A DNA stretch of 64,000 bases from Chloroflexota bacterium (GCA_029782365.1 JAKOUW010000160.1:62001-126000); one strand, 5' to 3'. Positions 43,840-52,880 are shown, numbered from the stretch's first letter. Notes: generated by a model from the sequence alone, not told the origin. Numbers and translations: made by a program.

Positions 43840-44211
43840 ATGGACTTAGCAGTGGTACACGGTGGGCTGGCGCGCAGCATTACATTGTATTTTTTCGCCA
43901 TGGGTGTTTGGGGTTTTATTCGCTATTTTCGCAAGCTCGGTATGGACAGCAGTTATTGGGGGGCATTGGTCATCGGGGCAGTGCTGCCTGTGCTGCAAGG
44001 CTTATTAGGCGCATACCAGTGGCTGGTGGTAGGTGTTGCACCAGCGCGCGGCTGGTTCCACGTTTTATATGGGGTGGTGGCAGTCATCACTATCCCGGCC
44101 GTCTATACTTATACAAAAGGCCAGGAAACACGGCGGGAGATGCTGATTTATGCCCTGGCGTTGGTTTTTGCGGCTTTGATTGCCATCCGTGCCAGTACGA
44201 CAGGCGGATGA
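43840..44211 (+). CDS. Small four-helix membrane protein in the cytochrome cluster
   Basis: A 123-residue protein with about four membrane helices. It has a His at 'VVHGGLARS' and one at 'GWFHVLYGVV', both near helix starts. It is not assigned to a named family. It lies on the opposite strand between the two bc operons, with an AAGGAGAG ribosome site. The position and paired His suggest a role in heme or respiratory-complex assembly, but this is inference. Confidence 0.7.
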   Translation: MDLAVVHGGLARSITLYFFAMGVWGFIRYFRKLGMDSSYWGALVIGAVLPVLQGLLGAYQWLVVGVAPARGWFHVLYGVVAVITIPAVYTYTKGQETRREMLIYALALVFAALIAIRASTTGG

Positions 44212-44248
44212 ACAAAACGTGGCAGCCTTGTAGCTGCCACGTTTTGTT
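44211..44248. terminator. Bidirectional terminator between convergent genes
   Basis: A 16-base perfect stem (44211-44226 and 44233-44248) with a 6-base loop; AACAAAA on the left and TTTTGTT on the right. It lies directly after the small membrane gene and serves the minus-strand bc operon as well. Confidence 0.92.
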
Positions 44249-44273
44249 GATGGATGGTTAGAGAGGTTTAAGG

Positions 44274-45419
44274 TTATGGCTGCCAGGTGCGCAGGAATGC
44301 CACAATATCAGCCAACTCCGTATCCGAGAGGCGGCCTTTAAAGCCAGCCATAGCGGTGCCAGGCCTACCAGTCAGGATAAACTGGACCAAATCAGCGTTC
44401 TTCTGCGACTGGATGAACTCATTGGGGTGAAGTTTCTTTCCGACGCCTCCCTGGCCGTCATTGCCGTGACAAGGGGAGCATTTCTTCGCATAGAGTGTCT
44501 GTCCATTGCTAGGGTCGCCAATCGGCCAGTTGTCCAACAGGTACTGCAGATTCTTTTGAGCGCCAACCGTATCATTGTCTTTCAACTGCGCTTCTACGTT
44601 GGTAAGGATTTCTGCGGCCACCGGCGGAGCAACCGAGATTGCTCGCTGCGTCTGGATTAGTGCACTGCCCAAGTCATTGTTTTGTAAGGAGAACATCGCC
44701 GCGCTGATTGCTTCATTAATATCGAAGGAGGCCTGGACGGTTTTTCCCTGGCGCCACGAATCGATCAGTGCAACGATATCTTCGATCTGGTTGGGACTGA
44801 GCACGGTTCCCCAGGTGGGCATACCCTTGGCAGGCCGGCCATTCTTGATCACATCTCGATACCAGTTATTATCCAACTGGCTGAGGCGGTCAGGGTTGTT
44901 GATGGCAGGAGCTGCTGTCTTGCCGCCCTTGCCATTTTCGCCGTGGCACAGGGCGCAAGTGCTGTCGAAAAGCACAGCTCCCCGTTCGGCTGAGGGAGTG
45001 AACACAACGGGTTGAATATCTGGCGCTTTGGGCTCCCAATTGCGAATAAACGCGACTACGTTGCGAACATCCTCGTCTGTGAGCGGCCCACCGAATTGAA
45101 TGCTCCAGGCAGGCATTTTTGTATTGGGGACGCCTGAGCGAATTAATGAAAAGAACACTTCATCGGGAGTGCTTTTTAGCAATTGCTTGCTGTTTAAAAC
45201 CATACCGACTCCGCCCTCACCCTGGCTGCCGTGACAGCTGACACACTGCGCCTGGTAAATCTTGGCACCTGCCGACACTCTTTCTCTGTTTAATGAATCG
45301 GCGGCCTTTGCCAGGCGAGTGGTATCTTGCAGCCAAAAAACCGTGAAGCCGATGATCGCTAAAATCGTCAGTACCAGGCCGGCAACCATCATGCGCTCAT
45401 AATTTGGTTCGGATTTCAT
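44274..45419 (-). CDS. Triheme cytochrome c with internal helical domain
   Basis: A 381-residue protein: N-terminal membrane helix (about residues 12-30), then three cytochrome c domains with heme sites 'CVSCH', 'CALCH' and 'CSPCH'. Between the second and third domains is a helical stretch of about 90 residues ('FDINEAISAAMFSLQNND', 'LKDNDTVGAQKNLQYLLDNW' in part) that looks TPR-like. It is the last gene of bc complex 2. It could be a cytochrome c1 replacement with additional hemes, like the multiheme subunits of non-canonical bc complexes. Start ATG 45419 after AAGGAGG. Confidence 0.9.
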   Translation of the reverse strand: MKSEPNYERMMVAGLVLTILAIIGFTVFWLQDTTRLAKAADSLNRERVSAGAKIYQAQCVSCHGSQGEGGVGMVLNSKQLLKSTPDEVFFSLIRSGVPNTKMPAWSIQFGGPLTDEDVRNVVAFIRNWEPKAPDIQPVVFTPSAERGAVLFDSTCALCHGENGKGGKTAAPAINNPDRLSQLDNNWYRDVIKNGRPAKGMPTWGTVLSPNQIEDIVALIDSWRQGKTVQASFDINEAISAAMFSLQNNDLGSALIQTQRAISVAPPVAAEILTNVEAQLKDNDTVGAQKNLQYLLDNWPIGDPSNGQTLYAKKCSPCHGNDGQGGVGKKLHPNEFIQSQKNADLVQFILTGRPGTAMAGFKGRLSDTELADIVAFLRTWQP

Positions 45420-45429
45420 ATGTCCCTCC

Positions 45430-45906
45430 TTATGCCTTCGTGATTTCCGATGGGTCGAATTTCGTTCGTTCAATAGGTTTGCTGGTGTCTACCACCACAT
45501 CACCATTGTTGATCGAAACTGGAAAACGATCCAGCGGGCGAGGCGCAGGGCCACCGGTGACTTCGCCGTGCCGGTTGTACAATGAGCCATGGCATGGGCA
45601 GTGGAACTGGCCTTCGGCTTCGACCCACGGCACTGCACAGCCCAGGTGCGTGCATTTTTGCCACAGCGCCAGCACGCCATTTTCATCTCGAACCAGGTAA
45701 AAACGGCCTGCGCTGATGCGGTTGACTGAATTGACGGCAAATTCTGCCAGTTTACCAGCTACCACCTGCCCGCCAAAACCCCCAGAAGTGCGTGGTTTGA
45801 TAAAATTTACCAGGGCAACGGCAGCCTGGCCCAGGAATATGGCAATCGATCCGGTCCAGACCAGGCCGAGAATTTGCCGGCGGTTGAGACTCTGCTTTGT
45901 TTTCAT
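45430..45906 (-). CDS. Rieske [2Fe-2S] protein of complex 2
   Basis: A 158-residue Rieske protein with an N-terminal membrane helix after '[10 protein letters not shown]' and the cluster ligands in 'CTHLGC' and 'CPCHGS'. It is shorter than the paralogue at 43048 and lacks that protein's long C-terminal loop. It lies between the cytochrome b C-terminal gene (13 bases) and the triheme cytochrome c (10 bases). Confidence 0.94.
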   Translation of the reverse strand: MKTKQSLNRRQILGLVWTGSIAIFLGQAAVALVNFIKPRTSGGFGGQVVAGKLAEFAVNSVNRISAGRFYLVRDENGVLALWQKCTHLGCAVPWVEAEGQFHCPCHGSLYNRHGEVTGGPAPRPLDRFPVSINNGDVVVDTSKPIERTKFDPSEITKA

Positions 45907-45919
45907 CCTTCCCCTCCGC

Positions 45920-46696
45920 TCACAGGTTGCTAAACGGGTTGTAATTGTTGGGCATATTCCAGGGCAGGTAGAGTTTGAAGCCAGGCCCGCGGAATAGGAA
46001 ACCGGTCAGGGTGAAAACCACCGCTGAGACGATCATCACCGTAAATAATACCAGCAGGACTTCCCGCGCGCTGGGTTTGCTGCGCCTGATCACAAATACA
46101 GGTATCAACACAATCACCGCCATGATGACGCCCGGTAAGAGTACCTGGACGACAAAGTCAGGCAGGATGCCGCGCAGAGCCTCACGCGGTTGGATGAAAT
46201 TATCCAACAAAATGAAAGCGACCTGCATGACCAGCGTGTAAATAGCTGTGTACAGGGTGATTTTTTTACCACGCTTGTGACTGAACCATACGCCAGCGGT
46301 GTCGCGGGAATTATCAAGGTATGGGATTGCCATGACGAACAAGACCAGGATGGTCGGGATGATCACAGCCATCAACGTTGGGTGACCATGTTCAAGCATT
46401 TCCTGTAAGCCCATAAAATACCAGGGCGCCTTGGCCGGATCGGTTGTGGTGTTGGGGTTGGCGATCTCTTCTAGAGGTGCATTGACGATCAATGACATAG
46501 CCAACAAGACGACAGTTACACCCAGGCTGAGCAGCAGTTCAACAATGGCAACAAATGGAAAAGCGAAGATAGAGTTATCTGGGCCGTGATCGACCATTTG
46601 GGTTGGGGCGCGCACCAATTCAACCAGCGAATAGGTTTTGGTCGCGTTCTTTGCAAAAGATTCTTTGCGGGGATTGGCAGGGGTTTCTTGTGCCAT
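45920..46696 (-). CDS. Cytochrome b C-terminal half (subunit IV-like) of complex 2
   Basis: A 258-residue protein with about five membrane helices and the quinol-site region '[17 protein letters not shown]'. It corresponds to the cytochrome b C-terminal domain and is encoded separately, as in b6f-type complexes, unlike complex 1 where the halves are fused. It lies 9 bases downstream of the cytochrome b N-terminal gene. Confidence 0.9.
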   Translation of the reverse strand: MAQETPANPRKESFAKNATKTYSLVELVRAPTQMVDHGPDNSIFAFPFVAIVELLLSLGVTVVLLAMSLIVNAPLEEIANPNTTTDPAKAPWYFMGLQEMLEHGHPTLMAVIIPTILVLFVMAIPYLDNSRDTAGVWFSHKRGKKITLYTAIYTLVMQVAFILLDNFIQPREALRGILPDFVVQVLLPGVIMAVIVLIPVFVIRRSKPSAREVLLVLFTVMIVSAVVFTLTGFLFRGPGFKLYLPWNMPNNYNPFSNL

Positions 46697-46705
46697 CGGA
46701 TCCTC

Positions 46706-47440
46706 CTATTCTTCGTCTTTGATTTCATTGGCTGCCAGGCCGCCATCTTTGCGCACACGCCAGAGATGAAGCGATGTGAGCAAGGCAATTCCGGCTGGGA
46801 TCAACATCACATGCAGCGCATAGAAGCGCGTCAGCGCCTCTTGGCCCACCTCAGGCCCGCCGAGCAGGACTGCTTTGGCTGTGGAGCCAAGCAGCGGTGC
46901 ATAACCGGCTACGCTCGTGCCAACCGTAATCGCCCAGAAGGCCAGTTGATCCCAGGGCAAAAGATAACCAGTGAAGCTGGCACCGAGTGTGAGGATCAAC
47001 AGCACAACACCAACCACCCAATTGAATTGGCGCGGCGGTTTATAAGCGCCAGTGTAGAAGACGCGCACCATGTGAAGCACAACAACCAAAACCATCAAAT
47101 GCGCTCCCCAGCGGTGCATATTGCGCAGGAGCTGGCCAAAGGCGACTTCCGTTTGCAAAATGGTGATGTAGCCGTAGGCGCGTTCAATCGTGGGGGCGTA
47201 ATAGAACATCAACAAAATACCGGTCAGGGTCAGCTCGGCAAATGTGATGGCTGAGATCAGGCCGAGGCCTAAAGAGTAAGTCCAGCGCAAGCTCTTGCGG
47301 TTGATTTTGACCGGGTGCAGATGGAAGAATACATTGGTTGTCATCACCAGTGAGCGGTCTAATGGGTTGTCTGGCCATCCATGGCGGAAAAAAGATTTCC
47401 AGACCCGGCTGTTTCTAACGTAATCGATCACATTTTGCAT
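46706..47440 (-). CDS. Cytochrome b N-terminal half (b6-like) of complex 2
   Basis: A 244-residue protein with four core helices. The heme ligands are in 'MHRWGAHLMVLVVVLHM' (14 apart) and 'ALHVMLIPAGIALLTSLHLW' (15 apart), the b6-type pattern. It holds two b hemes and oxidises quinol with the Rieske protein. The gene is 48 bases downstream of the FeS-FAD oxidoreductase gene, so that enzyme could belong to the same transcript. Confidence 0.93.
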   Translation of the reverse strand: MQNVIDYVRNSRVWKSFFRHGWPDNPLDRSLVMTTNVFFHLHPVKINRKSLRWTYSLGLGLISAITFAELTLTGILLMFYYAPTIERAYGYITILQTEVAFGQLLRNMHRWGAHLMVLVVVLHMVRVFYTGAYKPPRQFNWVVGVVLLILTLGASFTGYLLPWDQLAFWAITVGTSVAGYAPLLGSTAKAVLLGGPEVGQEALTRFYALHVMLIPAGIALLTSLHLWRVRKDGGLAANEIKDEE

Positions 47441-47488
47441 CTCATTCTCCTTGAAATTGGATCAGCATCGAGATTTTCTTTTTCACCA

Positions 47489-49552
47489 TCAGGCGGCCTG
47501 TTCGTAGCTCAAAATTTCCTTGAAGCGGAAAGTTTCCATGGTGATTGCGCCGGTCGGGCAGCGATCAGCGCACAATGCACAACGCGTGCAGGTGTCGTCG
47601 TCTTTGAGCATGGCTGCAACGGTTAATTCGTTTTCGTGCAGATAATCTTGCAGCGCTCCGCCCAATTGAAACTCGACCACTTTACCGAAGGTTTCATCAC
47701 TCTGGATTTGTTTTAAGCTGACGATCTTTAAGCAGTCCCAGGGACAGATATCGACACAAGCATTGCACAGGATACATTTAGTGCCATCGAAGATTGTGTT
47801 GACCCCACACTCCAGGCACCGGCTGCCTTGTTCGGCCGCTTCGGCAGTTGTATAACCCAGCTCGACGACATCAATGCCGGTGCGGCGGTCGAGCGGCAGG
47901 CTGGGGATAGGCCGGCGAGCGAGTTTGGTCCAATTATCAAACATTACATGGTTTGGCAGATCAGTCCACTCTGTGGCGACATCAATTTTGAACTTTTTTC
48001 CCTGGATGCGTTCTTCAATTCCTAAGGCGGCGATATGCCCATGTCGCACTGCATCGATAATCAGGCGCGGGCCGTAAGCGACATCGCCGCCAGCGAATAC
48101 ATCTGGCGCGCTGGTCTGGCCATTTTGGGGATTCACTTCCACAAAACCGCGCGGCGAGATGCGCACATCATCTGCTCCTCCCAGCACTTCCAGATCGGCG
48201 CGTTGACCAATTGCCAGAATGATCGTATCGCAGTTCCAGACGGTTTCGCTGCCTTCTTTAAATTTTGGGTTGAAGCGTTTGTTTTCATCAAAAACAGACA
48301 AAACATCGATGACTTCTAACCCGGTTACTTTGCCGTCTTTGCCAATGATTTTGCTGGGGCCTTTGCGCGGGAAAATTTGCACGCCTTCTTCCTGCGCCTC
48401 ATCCACTTCGAACTTGGAGGCAGGCAGTTCTTCCCACGATTCGAGAGCTAACATGGTTACATCTGCGACGCCCATGCGCATGGCAGTGCGCGCCACGTCC
48501 AAAGCAGAGCGCATGGTATCAGAGCCAGCCTTTTGGAAATCTTCTTCATCGCCCTCTTTTGATTCCATTTGGGCGATCCCCAGGCGCAAAGCTGTCCGGG
48601 CGGCGTCCATGGCAACATCTCCTCCGCCGATCACCAGCACTTTTTTGCCCAGCGTGACTTTGTAGCCCAGATTGTAATTCAACAGCAAATCGACTGCGGT
48701 GATCACACCATCGAGATCAGCGCCTTCAACTTTTAAATCTCGACCTTTCATCAAACCGATGCCCAGGTACACGGCGTCGTATTCTTTGCGTAGATCGGCC
48801 AATTTAATATCTTTTCCGATCGGCGTGTTGAAGCGGATCTCGACGCCCAAATCGAGAATACCCTGGATTTCCGAATCCATCGCTTCTTGTTCAATGCGAT
48901 AGACGGGCACACCGTAGCGCATCATCCCGCCTGTTTTAGGACCCGCTTCATAAATGACGACTTTGTGTCCGAGCAGGGCCAGGTCATGGGCTGCCGACAG
49001 GCTGGATGGTCCGGCTCCAAGGATGGCGACTTTGCCTTTCTTCCGGCCGGGCTGCGCTCCCAGGCGCTGCAGCTCGGCGCGTGACCAGCGCACTGGCGAA
49101 TATACCTCCGCTGCGCCATTCCCTGGCACAGTTCCATTGGCGGGTGTGCGTCGGATATCGCGCGAAAATACCTCGCCAACTACAGCCACATCCTCAAGCT
49201 GAATGACTGCGCCGCTTTCTTTTTCGCGGGCGGGTTTGGTTTTAGCGGCCTCGGGGCCGAAGCGTTCGGTCAGCACTCTTTTCAAGGGACGAATGGCAAT
49301 TGGATGGAAATCAGGCTCGATGATACCGCGCCGGCAGGCAGCTTCGCAGGGTGCGCCGCAAATTCGCCCACAGGCCGTGGAAAGAGGGTTTGGATCGTGT
49401 GCAATGCGGTAGCCCTCTTCTAATTCACCGCGGGCAATGGCAGTCACATATGCACGGGCGTCGGTATTCACCGGGCAGGCATATTGGCACTTGATCATCT
49501 TGCGCCAGTGCTCGGTGGTGGGGACACTAACCCGGTAAGTTTTTGTGCTCAT
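47489..49552 (-). CDS. FeS-FAD NAD(P)-linked oxidoreductase (GltD-like) with extra ferredoxin domain
   Basis: A 687-residue protein. An N-terminal Cys-rich domain of the glutamate-synthase small-subunit type ('CQYACPVNTDARAYV', 'CGRICGAPCEAAC') precedes an FAD/NAD(P)-binding oxidoreductase with two dinucleotide motifs ('AILGAGPSSLSAA' and 'VLVIGGGDVAMDA') and the FAD-closing 'VFAGGDVAYGP'. The C-terminus adds two [4Fe-4S] sites ('CILCNACVDICP' and 'CTRCALCADRCP'). The enzyme could move electrons between NAD(P)H and ferredoxin or the quinone pool. Its gene directly precedes bc complex 2. ATG 49552 has an AGGAG site. A specific electron acceptor cannot be named from sequence. Confidence 0.88.
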   Translation of the reverse strand: MSTKTYRVSVPTTEHWRKMIKCQYACPVNTDARAYVTAIARGELEEGYRIAHDPNPLSTACGRICGAPCEAACRRGIIEPDFHPIAIRPLKRVLTERFGPEAAKTKPAREKESGAVIQLEDVAVVGEVFSRDIRRTPANGTVPGNGAAEVYSPVRWSRAELQRLGAQPGRKKGKVAILGAGPSSLSAAHDLALLGHKVVIYEAGPKTGGMMRYGVPVYRIEQEAMDSEIQGILDLGVEIRFNTPIGKDIKLADLRKEYDAVYLGIGLMKGRDLKVEGADLDGVITAVDLLLNYNLGYKVTLGKKVLVIGGGDVAMDAARTALRLGIAQMESKEGDEEDFQKAGSDTMRSALDVARTAMRMGVADVTMLALESWEELPASKFEVDEAQEEGVQIFPRKGPSKIIGKDGKVTGLEVIDVLSVFDENKRFNPKFKEGSETVWNCDTIILAIGQRADLEVLGGADDVRISPRGFVEVNPQNGQTSAPDVFAGGDVAYGPRLIIDAVRHGHIAALGIEERIQGKKFKIDVATEWTDLPNHVMFDNWTKLARRPIPSLPLDRRTGIDVVELGYTTAEAAEQGSRCLECGVNTIFDGTKCILCNACVDICPWDCLKIVSLKQIQSDETFGKVVEFQLGGALQDYLHENELTVAAMLKDDDTCTRCALCADRCPTGAITMETFRFKEILSYEQAA

Positions 49553-49627
49553 GTTCAACTCCTGTTGTAAAGAAACTTCATGCTACAATAATTGCTGTCA
49601 AGATGGATCATTGTTCAGGAGAATCGT

Positions 49628-50050
49628 ATGCGAAAAATATTAATTTGTTTACTTATCACACTTTTTTTAACCGCTTGTACTGGCCAACCGGCTGCCCTGG
49701 GAGCTGATGCTGCGCCAGGCTCGGTGCCTGACCTGGTGGGGGACTATGCCATTAATGGCGTCAGCCCCGATGGAGTCGCTTACGGTGGCACTCTGACCAT
49801 TAAACCGGGCGACACTCCAGGCAATTATAGAATTCAATGGCTGGTCACAGGCGGTATCCAGGAAGGGACTGGTGTGATCGATGGCAATGTTCTTAAGGTA
49901 CAGTGGACAAGCATCAGCAGTGTGGCCGGAGAGACTTCTGGCGCAGGCAGTTTTGTAGTGACAGTCAACGGCGAATTGTATGGAAATCGTACCACAAATG
50001 GTGTGCAGGGCAGCGCTCAGGAGACATACTATCCAAACAAAAAACACTGA
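49628..50050 (+). CDS. Small secreted lipoprotein, unknown function
   Basis: A 140-residue protein with a lipoprotein signal peptide and lipobox 'LFLTAC'. The mature part is beta-rich ('DLVGDYAINGVSPDG', 'YGGTLTIKPGD'), similar in feel to small extracellular DUF-type beta-sandwich proteins. It is not assigned to a family. It is on the plus strand within the minus-strand respiratory island, with a CAGGAGAA ribosome site, and converges on the cytochrome c lipoprotein gene. Confidence 0.75.
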   Translation: MRKILICLLITLFLTACTGQPAALGADAAPGSVPDLVGDYAINGVSPDGVAYGGTLTIKPGDTPGNYRIQWLVTGGIQEGTGVIDGNVLKVQWTSISSVAGETSGAGSFVVTVNGELYGNRTTNGVQGSAQETYYPNKKH

Positions 50051-50055
50051 CTTGA

Positions 50056-50095
50056 AGCAATCAGACGCTGATCTTGAGATCAGCGTCTGATTGCT
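50056..50095. terminator. Long bidirectional terminator hairpin
   Basis: A 19-base perfect stem (50056-50074 and 50077-50095) with a loop of only two unpaired bases. It lies between two convergent genes (lipoprotein on plus, cytochrome c on minus). The right side continues into TTTCAA. Confidence 0.88.
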
Positions 50096-50101
50096 TTCAA
50101 A

Positions 50102-50494
50102 TTACTTCAGACTCAACAAGAAGGCAACCAGGTCATCTTCCTGTTCTGGGGTGAGCACTGTTTTCCAATCCTTTGGCATCACATCCTTTTTATCCTCAAA
50201 ACCTGGGGTAATAAAGGCATTTGGATCTTCGATGGATTGGCGGATATACTGCTCAGCCGACATGCCGGGCACCATGTTTGCAGCGGAGGTTCCGACGCCG
50301 TAAAAGGATGGGCCAACGATCACAACATCTTTATCTAACGAGTGGCAGGTTACACAACCGGCGTTGGCACCAATGGTTGACTGGTTAAACAAATCTTTAC
50401 CAGCCTGAACCTTGGGATCGCCGCCGCCTCCACAAGCTGCCAGGAGTAAACTCAGGGCGGCGATCAAAACAATGCTGATATACAATTTTTTCAT
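50102..50494 (-). CDS. Cytochrome c lipoprotein
   Basis: A 130-residue single-heme cytochrome c with a lipobox ('LLLAAC') and a heme site 'CVTCH'. From about residue 30 it aligns without large gaps to the C-terminal domain of the neighbouring fusion protein (50538-52865), for example 'MVPGMSAEQYIRQSIEDPNA' against 'RVPGLSAEAYLRQSILEPNA'. The two cytochrome domains are therefore paralogues. The gene follows the fusion gene by 43 bases, in the same orientation. ATG 50494 has a GGAG site. Confidence 0.92.
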   Translation of the reverse strand: MKKLYISIVLIAALSLLLAACGGGGDPKVQAGKDLFNQSTIGANAGCVTCHSLDKDVVIVGPSFYGVGTSAANMVPGMSAEQYIRQSIEDPNAFITPGFEDKKDVMPKDWKTVLTPEQEDDLVAFLLSLK

Positions 50495-50537
50495 TCTACA
50501 ATCTCCTCTTGTGGTGAATATCACATACTGCAATAGT

Positions 50538-52865
50538 TTACTTCAAAGTCAGTAAAAATGCCACTATATCTTGAACTTGAGAGTCGCTGAGAAGTGTCTT
50601 GAAATTTGCGGGCATTTGGCCGCTCGGATACCCTTCAACCACGTAAGCATTGGGTTCTAAGATGGATTGGCGCAGATATGCTTCGGCGCTCAAACCTGGC
50701 ACCCGAGAGGCGGCCCTGGTGGCTACGCCAGCCAGCGAAGGCCCGGCTTTCAATTGGTTGGGATCAAGGGAGTGGCAAATCGTACAGCCTGCGCGCGCTC
50801 CGAACACCTGGTCATTGAACAGGCGTTCGCCCATCACCGGATCCCCTTTGATCTTGGCGTCTTCAATTGGCAGGCGCCAGATTTGTCTGGCTGAAATCGC
50901 TACTTGCTGGTCAAAAACAGTCAAACGGTTGCCCTCTCCGGCTATTTCAATCTTTAGTTGGTGGATGCCCGGTGTTACTGCCAGGCGCGCCAGGCCAACA
51001 ATCTGACCGGCAGATATCGCGCCAAAGGATTGCGATAAAGCCGGGTTGCCATCCATGTTGACGAAAAGTTGGAGGGTTGAATCGGCTTCGAGGACTGGCT
51101 CAACTTGCCCGTTGGATTTCAATGGCTGGCCTGGCCTGTGTTCGATGCTGATTTCAACCAGCCCTTGGCTGGTAGGGTATGGCTGAACAGAGACATTGGT
51201 CAGCCAGAGCTGAACGCCCAGGATAATGGCCATCAGAAGAATGGCCGGGGCAAATTTTTGCCAGCTCAGTCGGTTAGCAGGGATATTCTCATATGCGCTG
51301 GCTACCACTGGCGGGAGTTTGCCTTCTACCGCTCGCCAAAAATCATTCGGGGCGGCCCACGAGCTAAAAACAGGCGCTTTTGCAGGTTCCAGGCGCAGGC
51401 GCGGCAAGCGGCGGCGTTCCAGGCGGTGTTGGACCCACAGATTGCCTTCGCGATTGGCGCAATCTTCTGGCGGGCAACCCACAAAACGCACTTCGTCCGC
51501 ACCAGCCGAGAGGGCACGCTCGACCAGATCAGGATGAGCCATCCCGATGCAAGTGAGGGGTACGATGCGCACTTCGTGCGCAAGTCTGCCAGCTTCTCCG
51601 GCGTCCATAGGAAATTTCAAACTGCCTGAAGCATCTATGTGAGCGTGGGCACCCTGGAAGGCATGCCTCTCGCATGCAAAAACCACGGAAATAGGCTTTT
51701 CACTGCGTGCCGCCGCCTGGGCAACTGTTTGTTCCCATACTGCTTCTGGAGGCTGGTCGCCCAGTGAAATTGCCAGGGTTGGGCAGGAACCGATGCAAAT
51801 GCCACAGCTCACACAGAGTTCGGGATCCAATAAGGCGACGAATTTGTGTGGCAGGCCGTCTGTGCGCTCCACCATTTTTAGCGCTTTGTAAGGGCAGTCT
51901 GCGGAGCACAACGTGCAGCCGGTGCAGCGGGGGCCGTTGATCGAGACTGGCTTGAGCGGTTTGCGGCGGATCAACCAAGGCACAAGCGCACTGACAACCA
52001 CCACGAGGACGATCGCGACCCATACACCAACTGGATTGTTAAGGGAAGCTGGCAGGTAAAACAGGAAGAAGATATCAATGGGGAATGCGCCAGGCAATTG
52101 CCCCAGATCGCCAGGCGGCAGCATACCTGCAGGGAAAAAAGCCGCTGCCAACACCAGCAGCAGTAAAAGCCCACCCATCCAATACCGCGGTGGATTGATC
52201 TTTGCCCGGCTTAATCGGCGAATATGATAAATAAAAAACAAAATGATTGCCAGGCCCATGAGGACATGGGTAATTTCCATGAGCAGCACAAAGAACCATC
52301 CCGTGCCGGCGCGCGGGGTGAGCAGGTTGTCGAGCAGAAATCCCAGCGCTGCCGGCCAGCTCAGCACCAGCCTGACCAGACCGTCACTGATCGATTGGGC
52401 ACGCACGTCCCAAATCAACCAATAGCCCGTGATGCCGGCAAACCATACTGCAGCGACCATAATTATGCCGGTTACCCAGGCCAACCAGCGAGCGCCGCGG
52501 AAGCGGTCCATGAAGAAAGTGCGCCAACCGTGCAGCAGGCTGGTGAGCAGAGCAGCAGCGGATGCATAACGGTGCAGGGCTCGTATGATCCGTCCTATGG
52601 GGTTCGCTTCGACGCGCGCGATCGTTGCATACGCGGCGTTAAAACCAAAAGGATAAAACAGGCTGAGATAGATCCCAGTGAAGAGGATTACAAGCAGCAA
52701 GAAAACACTGATTGTGCCGGTGTGGTAAAAAGGGTTATAACGCGGATCACCGACCAGGCGGTTGAATGGGGATTCCAACGCCAGGTTGATGCGTTCAATG
52801 CTGTTCAGCATGCGCCGCGCCAGGCTGCCCTGGCGCGTTTTCCAATCGACACTATTCTTGAGCAT
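50538..52865 (-). CDS. Fusion: cytochrome b, two [4Fe-4S], MvhD/FlpD-like, cytochrome c
   Basis: A 775-residue protein with, in order: a cytochrome b N-terminal domain with heme ligands His98/His112 and His200/His214 (both 14 apart, the mitochondrial spacing); further membrane helices to about residue 300; two [4Fe-4S] sites ('CTGCTLCSADCP' from residue 314 and 'CVSCGICIGSCP' from 351); an MvhD/FlpD-like domain (about 392-489; 'LTCIGM' and 'GCPPEDCANREGN'); a membrane helix (about 540-556); a beta domain; and a cytochrome c domain with 'CTICH' at 694-698. MvhD is the [2Fe-2S] link between hydrogenase and heterodisulfide reductase. The first MvhD motif CxxC reads C-E-R-H here. Downstream of the oxidase genes, it may be a quinol- or ferredoxin-linked donor to the oxidase. 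The start ATG 52865 is followed closely by the usual N-terminal region. Confidence 0.88.
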   Translation of the reverse strand: MLKNSVDWKTRQGSLARRMLNSIERINLALESPFNRLVGDPRYNPFYHTGTISVFLLLVILFTGIYLSLFYPFGFNAAYATIARVEANPIGRIIRALHRYASAAALLTSLLHGWRTFFMDRFRGARWLAWVTGIIMVAAVWFAGITGYWLIWDVRAQSISDGLVRLVLSWPAALGFLLDNLLTPRAGTGWFFVLLMEITHVLMGLAIILFFIYHIRRLSRAKINPPRYWMGGLLLLLVLAAAFFPAGMLPPGDLGQLPGAFPIDIFFLFYLPASLNNPVGVWVAIVLVVVVSALVPWLIRRKPLKPVSINGPRCTGCTLCSADCPYKALKMVERTDGLPHKFVALLDPELCVSCGICIGSCPTLAISLGDQPPEAVWEQTVAQAAARSEKPISVVFACERHAFQGAHAHIDASGSLKFPMDAGEAGRLAHEVRIVPLTCIGMAHPDLVERALSAGADEVRFVGCPPEDCANREGNLWVQHRLERRRLPRLRLEPAKAPVFSSWAAPNDFWRAVEGKLPPVVASAYENIPANRLSWQKFAPAILLMAIILGVQLWLTNVSVQPYPTSQGLVEISIEHRPGQPLKSNGQVEPVLEADSTLQLFVNMDGNPALSQSFGAISAGQIVGLARLAVTPGIHQLKIEIAGEGNRLTVFDQQVAISARQIWRLPIEDAKIKGDPVMGERLFNDQVFGARAGCTICHSLDPNQLKAGPSLAGVATRAASRVPGLSAEAYLRQSILEPNAYVVEGYPSGQMPANFKTLLSDSQVQDIVAFLLTLK

Positions 52866-52880
52866 AACCAAAACCTGCGA

